DNA of 45,539 nucleotides from an uncultured Lactobacillus sp. (GCA_910589675.1 CAJUTO010000011.1:1-45539); one strand, 5' to 3'. Shown: positions 1 to 8,051, counted from the stretch's first letter. Program-made: numbers and translations. The notes: generated by a model not told the origin, from the letters alone.

Positions 1-71
1 CGTACGTACGGTGCAATGAGAGGGGCAAACTAGAAAAGTTTCCTCTACTCTATTAGCTTAAGTGTGGAAAA

Positions 72-383
72 ATGCAAATAATATTTGATGATCGTGGATG
101 TAAAAGCTTTTTTAAAAAATATAATAGGCAAAAAAAGATAATCAAGGATCTAATTGAAAAAGCCATTGTTAAAGAAGTTACCACTGGGATGACAAAGATT
201 AAATTGGCTAGTAGAAAAAGAATTAATGGACAAAAAATTTATGAATTTCGATTAAATCTTGGTACTATTGGATCGGCTCGAATTGCCTTTTCAGTTTTTA
301 AAGATAAAGCCATTATTTATTTCATTAGTAAGGATATGGAAAAAGCATCTTTTAGTAAGGCATTTGAAAAAATTTTGAGATAA
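72..383 (+). CDS. Small basic RelE/HigB-like protein (uncharacterised)
   Basis: A 103-residue, lysine-rich protein that I do not recognise with certainty. The N-terminal third is helical and basic. The second half has alternating beta-like segments (KIYEFRLNLG, SARIAFSVF, KAIIYFIS) followed by a short basic helix, the order seen in RelE/HigB-type ribosome-dependent toxins. The family call is a weak inference because no catalytic signature can be pinned down. No antitoxin gene follows within 500 bases; a partner, if any, would lie left of the window. Little room exists for a private promoter and the ribosome site is poor, so it is probably read from upstream. It is followed by a strong terminator at 462-497. 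Confidence 0.5.
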   Translation: MQIIFDDRGCKSFFKKYNRQKKIIKDLIEKAIVKEVTTGMTKIKLASRKRINGQKIYEFRLNLGTIGSARIAFSVFKDKAIIYFISKDMEKASFSKAFEKILR

Positions 384-461
384 TACAGGGTAGCCATGAT
401 ATATAAGCATAGTAAATGATATCGTTTTTAAAAAATGATTATCAAAGAAATATAAGTAAAC

Positions 462-497
462 AAAACCCTCGTTGATCTAAGTCAACGAGGGTTTTTA
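462..497 (+). terminator. Rho-independent terminator
   Basis: A GC-rich stem pairs AACCCTCGTTGA with TCAACGAGGGTT around a 6-base loop and runs straight into five T residues. A-rich bases on the 5' side could let it act on the minus strand as well, where it would end the 33-residue peptide gene at 538-639. Confidence 0.85.
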
Positions 498-537
498 ATA
501 CTAAATTGTAGAGGAAAATGAAGAATGGATTATGGAT

Positions 538-639
538 TTATTTCCTACGAACCTTTACAGGAACTGGTTTATTTATAATTACTGCGTTGGTAGCAAGTAA
601 TGCCACAGCGCTAATACCTAAAATTAATAATAATGTCAT
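538..639 (-). CDS. 33-residue single-span membrane peptide
   Basis: A reading frame of 33 codons starts at ATG 637-639 behind a good ribosome site (GAAAGGAA, 7 bases upstream) and ends with TAA at 538. The peptide is a single hydrophobic helix of about 20 residues (starting MTLLLILGISAVALLA) followed by a short basic tail ending KVRRK. This positive tail suggests the C terminus stays in the cytoplasm. It sits alone between a terminator and a region with two perfect palindromes. Its length, clean ribosome site and sensible topology make a real small membrane protein likely, but no function can be assigned. It could be a type I toxin-like or regulatory peptide. Confidence 0.55.
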   Translation of the reverse strand: MTLLLILGISAVALLATNAVIINKPVPVKVRRK

Positions 640-663
640 TTAAACCATTCCTTTCTTAACTTG

Positions 664-720
664 ATTGATATCAATATTAAGAGTAATTTGTGAATTTTTT
701 GTGACTTATCTTTAAGATAA
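664..720. promoter_or_regulatory. Two perfect palindromes upstream of the small peptide gene
   Basis: ATTGATATCAAT (664-675) and TTATCTTTAAGATAA (706-720, 7+1+7) are perfect inverted repeats 25-56 bases upstream of the ribosome site of the minus-strand peptide gene at 538-639. They fit the size and spacing of dimeric-regulator operators; no regulator can be named. The rest of 640-882 is AT-rich with no other feature I can support. Confidence 0.35.
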
Positions 721-882
721 AATCTAAAAAAATCTAAATAATTTTTCTTTGTTTATAAAATACGAACAATATAATTATTAATAGTAAAAATAATTAATAA
801 ATAAGTGTAAAAGGACTAAAAAAATCCTCGAATTTATGTTAAAATTTCATCATTGACGATTTTAATAAAGAGGAATTAAAGA

Positions 883-1419
883 ATGAATAACGATATCGAA
901 AGTGTATTGTATACCCAAAATGATTTAAACAATCGTATGGATGAAATGGCGGCTGAATTAAATAAAAAATATAAAAATGAAGAGCCAATTATCGTTCCAG
1001 TCTTAAATGGAGCAATGATTTTTGCTAGTGATATGATTAAGAGATTAAGTTTTAAGCTAACTATTGATCCTATTAAGGCATCTAGTTATGAAGGAAGCCA
1101 CTCAACAGGAAAAGTAAAGATTACGCAAGATATTAAGTCAGATGTAAAGAATCGTCCAGTAATTTTTATGGAAGATATTATTGATACAGGACGTACTTTG
1201 CAAGCACTTAGTGAAATAATGAAAGAACGTGGGGCTAAAAGCGTAGAAGTTGTATCGATGCTTGATAAGCCTGAAACACACGTCGTAGATTTTCATGCAG
1301 ATTATTATGGTTTTAAGGCTCCTAATGAGTTTTTAGTTGGCTATGGATTAGATTACAATGGCTTGTATAGAAACTTGCCTTATGTCGGAATTTTAAAGCA
1401 TGAAGTTTATGCTAGTTAA
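883..1419 (+). CDS. hpt: Hypoxanthine phosphoribosyltransferase family protein
   Basis: A 178-residue type I phosphoribosyltransferase that joins hypoxanthine or guanine to PRPP in cytosolic purine salvage. The PRPP-binding motif VIFMEDIIDTGRTL is at residues 93-106 with the paired acidic residues E97/D98. The N-terminal loop VLNGAMIFASD (40-50) and the flexible loop SSYEGSHSTG (67-76) are those of Hpt. The start is supported by GAGGA 9 bases upstream. It is followed 11 bases later by a stand-alone glutamine amidotransferase, so the two are co-transcribed. Lactobacilli usually keep the main hpt beside tilS/ftsH, so this may be a second copy; that cannot be checked here. Confidence 0.85.
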   Translation: MNNDIESVLYTQNDLNNRMDEMAAELNKKYKNEEPIIVPVLNGAMIFASDMIKRLSFKLTIDPIKASSYEGSHSTGKVKITQDIKSDVKNRPVIFMEDIIDTGRTLQALSEIMKERGAKSVEVVSMLDKPETHVVDFHADYYGFKAPNEFLVGYGLDYNGLYRNLPYVGILKHEVYAS

Positions 1420-1430
1420 AGGGATAAATA

Positions 1431-2102
1431 ATGCGCGTTAATGTATTGCAACATACTCCGAACGAGGGGCCCGGAGCAATTAAAACTTGGGCAGATAGTC
1501 ACCATCATGAACTATATGTATATCACCCTGAAACTTTTGGTAAATTGCCAACTGCTAATGAAACAGATCTACTCGTAATTCTAGGTGGTCCCATGAGTCC
1601 AAACGATAATCTAGAGTGGCTAAAAAAAGAAAGAATTCTAATTAAAAGAATGCTTGAAGCCGGTAAGCCGATGTTTGGGGCTTGTCTTGGCGCACAACAA
1701 ATCGCAATGACGATGGGAGCTAAAATTTTGGATGCCCCTCATAAGGAAGTAGGGTGGGCTCCAGTTTACCTAAAAAATACAACAATATCTGGTATTCCGA
1801 AAGTATTAATAGCTCTTCATTGGCACCAACAAATGTTTGAAATTCCCGTAGGTGCAAAACATTTATTTTCTAGTGACTTAGTAGAGAATCAGGGCTTTTT
1901 ATTAGGAGATAATGTTATCGGTTTACAGTTTCATTTTGAGCCTGAAGAAGATAACGTTCGAGAAATTGCTATTAACGACAGTGAGTATCCACTTGAAAAT
2001 AATGCTCTAAATCAGACTGCTGAAGAAATTATTGCTCATGGTGTACCCCAAGAGAATAAAGAAGTAATGTTTAAATTACTTGATTTTATTACTAAAAATT
2101 GA
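1431..2102 (+). CDS. Stand-alone class I glutamine amidotransferase (GMP synthase-like)
   Basis: A 223-residue type 1 glutamine amidotransferase that releases ammonia from glutamine. The nucleophile elbow GACLGAQ gives Cys85, and LQFHFEPE gives His168 and Glu170, so the triad is complete. The LGGPMSP segment (51-57) is the usual oxyanion-strand region. There is no synthetase domain, so it is a GuaA/YfeJ-type solo amidotransferase whose partner or acceptor is unknown. It is tightly linked to hpt upstream (11-base gap), which hints at purine metabolism, but that is inference. Peptidase-like or gamma-glutamyl hydrolase activity is an alternative for this family. Confidence 0.8.
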   Translation: MRVNVLQHTPNEGPGAIKTWADSHHHELYVYHPETFGKLPTANETDLLVILGGPMSPNDNLEWLKKERILIKRMLEAGKPMFGACLGAQQIAMTMGAKILDAPHKEVGWAPVYLKNTTISGIPKVLIALHWHQQMFEIPVGAKHLFSSDLVENQGFLLGDNVIGLQFHFEPEEDNVREIAINDSEYPLENNALNQTAEEIIAHGVPQENKEVMFKLLDFITKN

Positions 2103-2111
2103 GTGTAAATT

Positions 2112-2141
2112 TTGGACTACTAATAAAAAGTAAGCTATTAT
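2112..2141 (+). promoter_or_regulatory. Sigma-A promoter for the NAD(P)-binding protein
   Basis: TTGGAC (2112-2117) and TATTAT (2136-2141) are separated by 18 bases and lie 32 bases ahead of the start codon at 2173. Confidence 0.5.
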
Positions 2142-2172
2142 AAAGCTGTAAGTTTTTCGAGGAGGAAAAATT

Positions 2173-2805
2173 ATGGCTAAAATTTTTATTTTTGGTGGTT
2201 CCGGAAGAGTAGCTACAGACTTAATTAAAGATTTAGTAGCTGATGGTAATACAGTAACAGCGGCTGCTCGTCATCCAGAAAATATTATTAAACTTGATGG
2301 TGTAACATCTGATAAGCTTGATTTACATTCTGAAGTAGAAGATATTAGTAAACAAGTAAAAGGTTTTGATGCTATTTACTTTACTGCTGGGTCTCGTGGT
2401 AAGGACCTTATTCAAACTGATGCTATGGGAGCAATAAAAACTATGATGGCTGCTGAAAAAGCAGGTGTTAAACGCTATATTATGCTCAGTTCAATGCTTA
2501 GTTTAGATGTAGACTCATGGAAGAAGATTCCTGAACTTGAGGACTATTTAGCTGCTAAATTCTTTGCAGATACTTATTTAATGGATTCAACGAATCTTGA
2601 ATATACGATTCTACAACCAGGTACGCTTACTGAGGAAGCTGGAACTGGTAAAATTCACCTGGATGTTAAGGCTGCTGATTCAAATCCAATACCTGATGTT
2701 GCTAAAACATTGGCTGAAATTCTAAAATATCCAAATACTATTGATAAGGTTATTCCAATGAGTAGTGGGAACACCCCAATTGATCAAGCATTGAAAGAAA
2801 TCTAA
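2173..2805 (+). CDS. NAD(P)-binding Rossmann-fold protein (atypical SDR, NmrA/YwnB-like)
   Basis: A 210-residue atypical short-chain dehydrogenase/reductase. The dinucleotide loop is FGGSGRVA (residues 7-14), followed by a basic region AARHPENI (31-38) that suggests NADP(H). MLSSMLS (104-110) is in the position of the SDR catalytic serine region, but a clear YxxxK is absent, as is usual for NmrA/YwnB-like proteins that act as redox sensors or ill-defined reductases. It has its own promoter and a strong ribosome site (GAGGAGG), and it ends at a terminator 8 bases later, so it is monocistronic. The substrate is unknown. Confidence 0.75.
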   Translation: MAKIFIFGGSGRVATDLIKDLVADGNTVTAAARHPENIIKLDGVTSDKLDLHSEVEDISKQVKGFDAIYFTAGSRGKDLIQTDAMGAIKTMMAAEKAGVKRYIMLSSMLSLDVDSWKKIPELEDYLAAKFFADTYLMDSTNLEYTILQPGTLTEEAGTGKIHLDVKAADSNPIPDVAKTLAEILKYPNTIDKVIPMSSGNTPIDQALKEI

Positions 2806-2812
2806 CTAGAAG

Positions 2813-2839
2813 AAAAAGCTCCATTGTGGAGCTTTTTTT
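2813..2839. terminator. Bidirectional terminator
   Basis: AAAAAGCTCC and GGAGCTTTTT form a 10-bp stem with a 5-base loop and T-runs on both strands. It ends the plus-strand NAD(P)-binding gene and the minus-strand methionine sulfoxide reductase gene. Confidence 0.9.
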
Positions 2840-2863
2840 GTGTTTGTAGTGTTAAATAATTAA

Positions 2864-3322
2864 TTAGAATTTAAACACCTTAGAAATTTCTTCTAAGTAT
2901 TTTTGATCTAATTCATCAAAGTTAGCTAATTTAGTTGAATCGAAATCAAAAACTCCCCATAAATTGCCGTCTGTTTTAAAGATAGGGATAACAATTTCAG
3001 AATTTGATTCACTATCGCAGGCAATATGTCCAGCAAACTCATGTACATTTTGTACAATTTGAGTTTGCTTTTCTTTTGCGGCTGTTCCGCATACGCCTTT
3101 ACCAATTTGAATATGAACACAAGCTGGTTTTCCCTGGAAAGGACCAAGAATTAATTCTTGATTCTCATAACGATATACACCAGCAAAGTTAACATTATTA
3201 AGGGAATTAAATAATAAAGCTGAAATATTTGCTGTATTTGCAATCCAATCATTTTCGCCTTCGACTAAGGCTTGGGCTTGTTTTAATAATAGTTGATAAT
3301 TGTCTTCTGTAGTGGCAGTCAT
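2864..3322 (-). CDS. msrC: Free methionine-(R)-sulfoxide reductase (GAF domain)
   Basis: A 152-residue single GAF-domain enzyme that reduces free L-methionine-(R)-sulfoxide with thioredoxin electrons, a cytosolic antioxidant role. The three cysteines typical of fRMsr are all present: Cys68 (PACVHI), Cys78 (GVCGTA) and Cys102 (HIACD). The stretch SEIVIPIF followed by WGVFDFDS is the substrate-pocket part of the family. Length equals the usual ~150 residues. It starts behind AGAAGG and lies 47 bases downstream of the ClC gene on the same strand, so the pair may be one transcript. It ends at the bidirectional terminator 2813-2839. Confidence 0.88.
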   Translation of the reverse strand: MTATTEDNYQLLLKQAQALVEGENDWIANTANISALLFNSLNNVNFAGVYRYENQELILGPFQGKPACVHIQIGKGVCGTAAKEKQTQIVQNVHEFAGHIACDSESNSEIVIPIFKTDGNLWGVFDFDSTKLANFDELDQKYLEEISKVFKF

Positions 3323-3369
3323 GATTGAATACCTTCTTTCTGTTAAATTGTTCTAATTCTAACATTAAT

Positions 3370-4581
3370 TTAGTAAATTAAGGATTTTAAACCAATTTTT
3401 TTCAGGAGAAACTTATGTATTGTGATTACGATATAAACAGTAATAAAAATAATAGGAGCTAAAGAAATTGGTAATAAAAAGATTAATAAAATAGCACTGA
3501 GTAGTGGTTTTTCTAAAATAATAGTAGTACTTGCAACAACTAGGATAGATACAGTGATTACTGGTTGAATTGGAAGAAACTGTGCAACAGCAGCTCCAAC
3601 AGCAACACTGGCAAAGATAGCAGGGAAAATTTTACCACCACGCCATCCCATTGCAAAGCCAGCATGAGTAGAAAAAGTTTTAATCAAAGCAATGAGCAAT
3701 AAGAATGAAGGAGAATAAGAAAGAGCAGTTTTAGAAAAGGGAACAATATGAAATTCTCCAGAGAACAGCACGTAGTTAGTTATTAAAGTTAAAAGACTTA
3801 ATACTATTCCCCATAAAGTTGCCTTAAAAATTGTGTGTAGTCGCCAGGCTTCTGCTTTAGTAAATACTTTTTCGAAATATAAGAAAAAGTATCCAAAAAT
3901 AATACCGATAATTACGGGAATTAAACTATACCATAAGATTGACCATGACCAATTAATAGGACGCTTATGAATTCCGAAGGCACCTTCTTCAGGAAAAAGA
4001 GTAAAGACTATAATAGTTCCAATTACTCCAATCAAAATATTGAATAGAATAAAAAATTTTTTATGATTTTTAGAATTAAAAAGGCTATTGAAGTTAGGCG
4101 TTCTAAGAAGCTTATCTTTATCAATACTTATTTGCCAGAAGTGTACCCAACCTGAGGCCTGCGTAGAGATCAATCTGATTTTATCCCCAAGCCAATTTAT
4201 CATTCCAGAAGAAAGAACAGTAGTGGAGGCTTCTGGTCCAATACTTCCACCAGCTCCTAATGATAAAAGTCCTAGAGTAAAAGACTTCCACCAAGAATGA
4301 TAATCGAGTTTCCCATTTTTTCGTACATCATGTAACACTTCTTCAATTGTTAAGGGATAGGAGCCCAATTTTTTTGTTAATAATCCAATAACTATTCCGA
4401 AAGGAATACAAATAAGAAAAGGATAAATAGGACGTAAAGGAAAATTGGCGTGATGATTAAAATAACCCCAAATAAAGTTGATAATATAGTTAACTAAGTT
4501 GAGGTATAAAGCAGTTAGGATACCAATAATAAAGCTCCATGTACTACTAAAAATTAAAATATTTATACTTTTTTTAGTCAT
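3370..4581 (-). CDS. ClC-type chloride channel/antiporter homologue
   Basis: A 403-residue polytopic membrane protein of the voltage-gated ClC family. Family signatures visible are GGSIGPEAS (about residues 111-119, in place of the usual GREGP anion-binding segment) and GWRGGKIFPAIFASVAVGAA (about 316-335, the GGxFxP region). About ten or more hydrophobic helices are present. The protein is shorter than many bacterial ClC proteins and the first anion motif is divergent, so whether it moves chloride or fluoride, and as channel or exchanger, cannot be read from sequence. It lies upstream of msrC on the same strand and diverges from the bacteriocin operon. Confidence 0.8.
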   Translation of the reverse strand: MTKKSINILIFSSTWSFIIGILTALYLNLVNYIINFIWGYFNHHANFPLRPIYPFLICIPFGIVIGLLTKKLGSYPLTIEEVLHDVRKNGKLDYHSWWKSFTLGLLSLGAGGSIGPEASTTVLSSGMINWLGDKIRLISTQASGWVHFWQISIDKDKLLRTPNFNSLFNSKNHKKFFILFNILIGVIGTIIVFTLFPEEGAFGIHKRPINWSWSILWYSLIPVIIGIIFGYFFLYFEKVFTKAEAWRLHTIFKATLWGIVLSLLTLITNYVLFSGEFHIVPFSKTALSYSPSFLLLIALIKTFSTHAGFAMGWRGGKIFPAIFASVAVGAAVAQFLPIQPVITVSILVVASTTIILEKPLLSAILLIFLLPISLAPIIFITVYIVITIHKFLLKKIGLKSLIY

Positions 4582-4636
4582 TATCGTCTATTAATTCCTC
4601 CATATAAATTAGATGTATGATAGAAGTGTACTTTAT

Positions 4637-4665
4637 TTGTTGTCTTGGTTCAAATCGCTCATAAT
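4637..4665 (+). promoter_or_regulatory. Sigma-A promoter of the helveticin operon
   Basis: TTGTTG (4637-4642) and CATAAT (4660-4665) with a 17-base spacer, 41 bases before the start codon at 4707. The ribosome site GAAAGGA is about 11 bases from the start, slightly far. Confidence 0.5.
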
Positions 4666-4706
4666 AAATTTGAGAGCAGAATAATAAAGAAAGGATTGGT
4701 CCAGTT

Positions 4707-5702
4707 ATGATTGGAAGAGAAACTCAAATACGCCTAGTAAATAAATTAGAGAATATTCACCATGTTGTAGTTCAAGCTTCCGCAATTGATGGAAGTAACG
4801 TCTTTGCCTTGCAGCTTCTTCATAAACAAAGCGACGTTGTTGTTTACCAAACTCCAAATGATAGTGAAACTGTTACATTTGATGAAGACCATCCTATTTT
4901 ATACTTAAAGGGCCAAAATTCAGCTGGAACTGCTGGTGGACATACACAGACCTGGGTGCAAAGCGGAGAAAATAATAAATGGTTTGTTGGTACTAAGCCA
5001 AAAAGACATGGAAATATATATTGGACAACACAAATTGCAAGAGTGGAAGTTCCTGGGTATCAAACACAAGTATTTGCTAATAATACTGATTTACCACGGC
5101 TTTCCTACCTTAATCGAGCAGGGGCCGGGTATGAAGATGGAGATACAGTTTATCCAGGAAAAGATTTAGTAAGAGTAGAGGCAGCTGTTTCACCCAATGG
5201 TCATTATTTCTTGATTGCAAGTATTGATATAAATCATACAGGTTATTTTGCACTTTATGACCTTAATGAAGTGAATAATAAATTAGATGAGGCAGAAGAA
5301 AAGGCTGAAGATATTAATGTTGAGAATTTAACATGCTTAGGAGCATTTAAGGTACCTCATTTTAATGATCAAAAGATTGTTTCTATTCAGGGATACGGAA
5401 TAGATGATAATAAGGATATCTATATTTCGAGTCAACCAAGTCCGCATACAACTTTTTTAGGTTTTCCAAAACAGGGGAAACCTCGTGAAATTGTTAAAAT
5501 TCCGTGGGGGATAACTGATCCAGATAAGTGGTCTGTAGTTAATTTAGATAATAGCTTAAAACTTGATGCTTTAGATTTTTGTACTGAATTTGAAGGGATT
5601 CAAGTAACTAGTGACTGTCTTTACTTAACAGTAGCTTATCATCAGCGAAATAGTGATTTAACAACTCTAATGAATCGTATTTACCAAGTTGAAAAATTTT
5701 AG
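4707..5702 (+). CDS. Helveticin J-family class III bacteriocin
   Basis: A 331-residue protein, matching the length of helveticin J (about 333 residues) and its family pattern, with GQNSAGTAGGHTQTWVQSG near 70-88 and repeated beta-rich segments suggestive of a propeller (for example AAVSPNGHYFLIASID). Class III bacteriocins of this type are heat-labile proteins that kill related lactobacilli. No signal peptide is visible, as in helveticin J, so its route of release is unknown. It is the first gene of a tight four-gene run (helveticin, tag, AEC transporter, CPBP protease). Assignment rests on recognised family pattern; bactericidal activity is inferred. Confidence 0.8.
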   Translation: MIGRETQIRLVNKLENIHHVVVQASAIDGSNVFALQLLHKQSDVVVYQTPNDSETVTFDEDHPILYLKGQNSAGTAGGHTQTWVQSGENNKWFVGTKPKRHGNIYWTTQIARVEVPGYQTQVFANNTDLPRLSYLNRAGAGYEDGDTVYPGKDLVRVEAAVSPNGHYFLIASIDINHTGYFALYDLNEVNNKLDEAEEKAEDINVENLTCLGAFKVPHFNDQKIVSIQGYGIDDNKDIYISSQPSPHTTFLGFPKQGKPREIVKIPWGITDPDKWSVVNLDNSLKLDALDFCTEFEGIQVTSDCLYLTVAYHQRNSDLTTLMNRIYQVEKF

Positions 5703-5710
5703 AATGAAAA

Positions 5711-6277
5711 ATGGAAAAAATGCGTTGTAGTTGGGGAAATAGTAAGAATCCACTCTATCAAGAATATCATGATAATGAGTGGGGTAAGTTGAATCTAGAT
5801 TCAACTTACCTATATGAGATGCTTGTATTAGAAAGTTTTCAATCGGGATTATCTTGGGAAACAATTTTAAATAAACGCGAAAATTTTCGAAAAGTATTTG
5901 CAAATTTTGACTATCATGAAGTAGCTAAATTTAATGAAGATGATTTTGAAAGATTAATGCAAGATAAAGGGATTGTCCGTAATCGACTAAAGATTAATGC
6001 TGCAATTAATAATGCAAAAGTTTTAGTTAAACTAGAAAACAACAATCAAACTTTCAAACAAATTTTAACTAAGTTTATTCCTAGGCCAATAAATCATCAT
6101 CCTAAAAAAATGGAGGATGTTCCTGCTTCAAATGACTTGTCTAAACAAATTTCAAAAGAAATGAAAAAAAGAGGCTTTAAATTTGTAGGGCCAGTAACAA
6201 TATATTCATTTTTGCAGGCAGTTGGATTAATAAATGATCACCTAGAAGATTGTAGTTTTAAGAATGGAGAACTGTGA
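5711..6277 (+). CDS. tag: DNA-3-methyladenine glycosylase I
   Basis: A 188-residue base-excision repair enzyme that removes 3-methyladenine from DNA. The zinc-binding residues of Tag are recognisable: Cys6 (MRCSWG), His20 (YHDNEWG), and the C-terminal pair in DHLEDC. ESFQSGLSWETIL is the helix-hairpin-helix family core. It begins 8 bases after the bacteriocin stop and has little ribosome site of its own, so translation is probably coupled. A start at 5720 is an alternative. Its stop overlaps the next start (TGATG). Why a repair gene sits in a bacteriocin operon is unclear; it may simply be a passenger. Confidence 0.9.
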   Translation: MEKMRCSWGNSKNPLYQEYHDNEWGKLNLDSTYLYEMLVLESFQSGLSWETILNKRENFRKVFANFDYHEVAKFNEDDFERLMQDKGIVRNRLKINAAINNAKVLVKLENNNQTFKQILTKFIPRPINHHPKKMEDVPASNDLSKQISKEMKKRGFKFVGPVTIYSFLQAVGLINDHLEDCSFKNGEL

Positions 6278-7215
6278 TGCCTTTGTTACTACCGACAAAA
6301 CAAGTAGTGATTATGTTTATCTTGATGTTTGTTGGCTGGATTTGCTACCAGGTAAAATTTCTCCATGAACAAACAGTAAAAGATTTAACTAAGATACTTC
6401 TTTATGTAGTATCACCATGCTTAATTATTAATTCTTTTCGACAATCTTTTTCAGTTACTAGATTAATACAATTTAGTTTGATTTTTTTACTAGTACTTGT
6501 TTTATTTGTGTTCAAAATTATTGTAAGCTCGATTCTCTTTAACAAAAGAACAATTAAAAACGAGCAAAAAAGAACAATTCTACGATATGCTGGAACTTAC
6601 ACTAATGCAGGTTTTATGGGAATTCCCTTAGTACAAGCGCTTTTAGGGAATAATGGTGTATTTTTCGCAGTACCATATTTGATTATTTATAACATCTTTA
6701 TGTGGACGCATGGCATTAGAATGTTTACTAGGAAGAAGCAGTCATTTAAAGAGAGTGTTCGTCAAGCTATCGTTAATCCTAATATTATTGCAGCGATTGT
6801 AGGAATGATATTGTTTATAATTCAAATCAAATTACCTGATATAGTTTCTGATCCTATGAATTATATTGCTAATTTGAATACTCCGCTAAGTATGATTGTT
6901 ATTGGTACAAATCTTGGAGCTATTAATTTAAAAGAAGACTGGCATGATAAGTTAGTTTGGAGTGGAGTATTAGTTAGAAACTTGTTTTTCCCATTAATAA
7001 TTTTAGGTTTTTTACTAGTTTTGCCACTTCCATCAATTGCTAAAATGACAACTTTAATTATGGCAGCTTGTCCAGTAGCAGGAGTAGTAGTGCTTTTTAG
7101 TTTAATCAGCAATTTTGAAGTAAAATTTCCTACTAAATTAATGTGCTTATCTACTCTAGTAGCAATTATTACTCTTCCAGTCATAATTAGTTTGGCTAAT
7201 TTAATGGGAATATAG
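6277..7215 (+). CDS. AEC-family transporter (malate/auxin-efflux-carrier type)
   Basis: A 312-residue membrane protein with about ten hydrophobic helices, the size and pattern of the AEC family (for example malate permeases of lactic acid bacteria). Family-like segments include YVVSPCLIINSF near residues 44-55, YTNAGFMGIPLVQALLG near 107-123 and MAACPVAGVVVLFS in the last quarter. I choose the ATG at 6277, behind GGAG and overlapping the tag stop by one base, over the GTG at 6274. It is followed 14 bases later by the CPBP gene. The substrate cannot be inferred; an organic acid is usual, and export in connection with the bacteriocin is speculation. Confidence 0.8.
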   Translation: MPLLLPTKQVVIMFILMFVGWICYQVKFLHEQTVKDLTKILLYVVSPCLIINSFRQSFSVTRLIQFSLIFLLVLVLFVFKIIVSSILFNKRTIKNEQKRTILRYAGTYTNAGFMGIPLVQALLGNNGVFFAVPYLIIYNIFMWTHGIRMFTRKKQSFKESVRQAIVNPNIIAAIVGMILFIIQIKLPDIVSDPMNYIANLNTPLSMIVIGTNLGAINLKEDWHDKLVWSGVLVRNLFFPLIILGFLLVLPLPSIAKMTTLIMAACPVAGVVVLFSLISNFEVKFPTKLMCLSTLVAIITLPVIISLANLMGI

Positions 7216-7229
7216 AAGGAAATGGAAAA

Positions 7230-8012
7230 ATGAAAGAAAAGAATAATTATTTAGCAATTAATAAAACTAGTGTATCAATTAAGTGGCTCACAATAGCCTC
7301 ACTAGTCTATCTGTTAATCTATACTGAAGCTGGTGATATAGTAACGGCATTTTCTGAACTTTGGGCCCCAATATTGTATTTAGTGATTGTTTGCTTTTTA
7401 GCACTGGGAGCAAAAATATTTTATAAAACAGATCGTGTTTTTATTAAGTTACCTAAAGAGGGTAAAGTCAAGATCTTAACCATTATCTTTTGTATTATGT
7501 TAATGGCTTTATACTTTTTAATGAATCTGATTGCAAGCTGGGCACAAGTCTTTAATTTAATGCCTGAAATGATGTGGTCTTCTATTTGTGTTGCTTTAGC
7601 CGCTGGAATTGGAGAGGAATTTCTTTGTCGTGTAACTTTGTTTAATTTATTTACCAAGATTTTTGAAAATAAACAGTACGTTTTGCTTTGGTCGAGTATT
7701 TTTTCTTCAGTTTTATTTGGATTATTCCATTTGATTAACTTAGGACATGGGGCACAGCTAGATGCAACTTTCCAACAAGTTTATTATGCAACTGCTATCG
7801 GGTTAGCCTTCTCCTATCTGCATATTTTTACTAATCGAATCTGGCCATGTATTCTAATGCATTTTTTATTAGATTTACAACCAAATATTGCAAATATGAA
7901 TGCTGAGGCTTCATCATGGGGTCCGATATTAATTATTTTTGGAATTGTGATAATTGTTTCGATAATTTGTATTTATGCTTTTAATAAAAGAGTTAATAAA
8001 GTTGAAAATTAA
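7230..8012 (+). CDS. CPBP-family intramembrane metalloprotease
   Basis: A 260-residue integral membrane protein of the CAAX protease/bacteriocin-processing (Abi) family. Catalytic motifs are complete: motif 1 EEFLCR (E129, E130, R134), motif 2 FGLFH (H167) and motif 3 near ILMHFLLD (H211). About seven or eight membrane spans are visible. Homologues in lactic acid bacteria are known as bacteriocin self-immunity or processing proteins. Here it is the last gene of the helveticin operon, 14 bases after the AEC gene and just before a terminator. Helveticin has no leader to process, so a role in immunity is more likely than in maturation; this is inference. Confidence 0.85.
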   Translation: MKEKNNYLAINKTSVSIKWLTIASLVYLLIYTEAGDIVTAFSELWAPILYLVIVCFLALGAKIFYKTDRVFIKLPKEGKVKILTIIFCIMLMALYFLMNLIASWAQVFNLMPEMMWSSICVALAAGIGEEFLCRVTLFNLFTKIFENKQYVLLWSSIFSSVLFGLFHLINLGHGAQLDATFQQVYYATAIGLAFSYLHIFTNRIWPCILMHFLLDLQPNIANMNAEASSWGPILIIFGIVIIVSIICIYAFNKRVNKVEN

Positions 8013-8040
8013 AAAAAGCAGATCACTTGATCTGCTTTTT
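8013..8040. terminator. Bidirectional terminator
   Basis: AAAAAGCAGATCA pairs perfectly with TGATCTGCTTTTT around a 2-base loop. It closes the bacteriocin operon (plus) and the glycerol facilitator gene (minus, stop at 8052). Confidence 0.9.
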
Positions 8041-8051
8041 TATCAGAATAA

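Noticed and set aside
1-56. Possible C-terminal end of an upstream gene
   Set aside because: Two frames are open into the window (stops at 31-33 and 54-56), so neither can be chosen; too short to judge.
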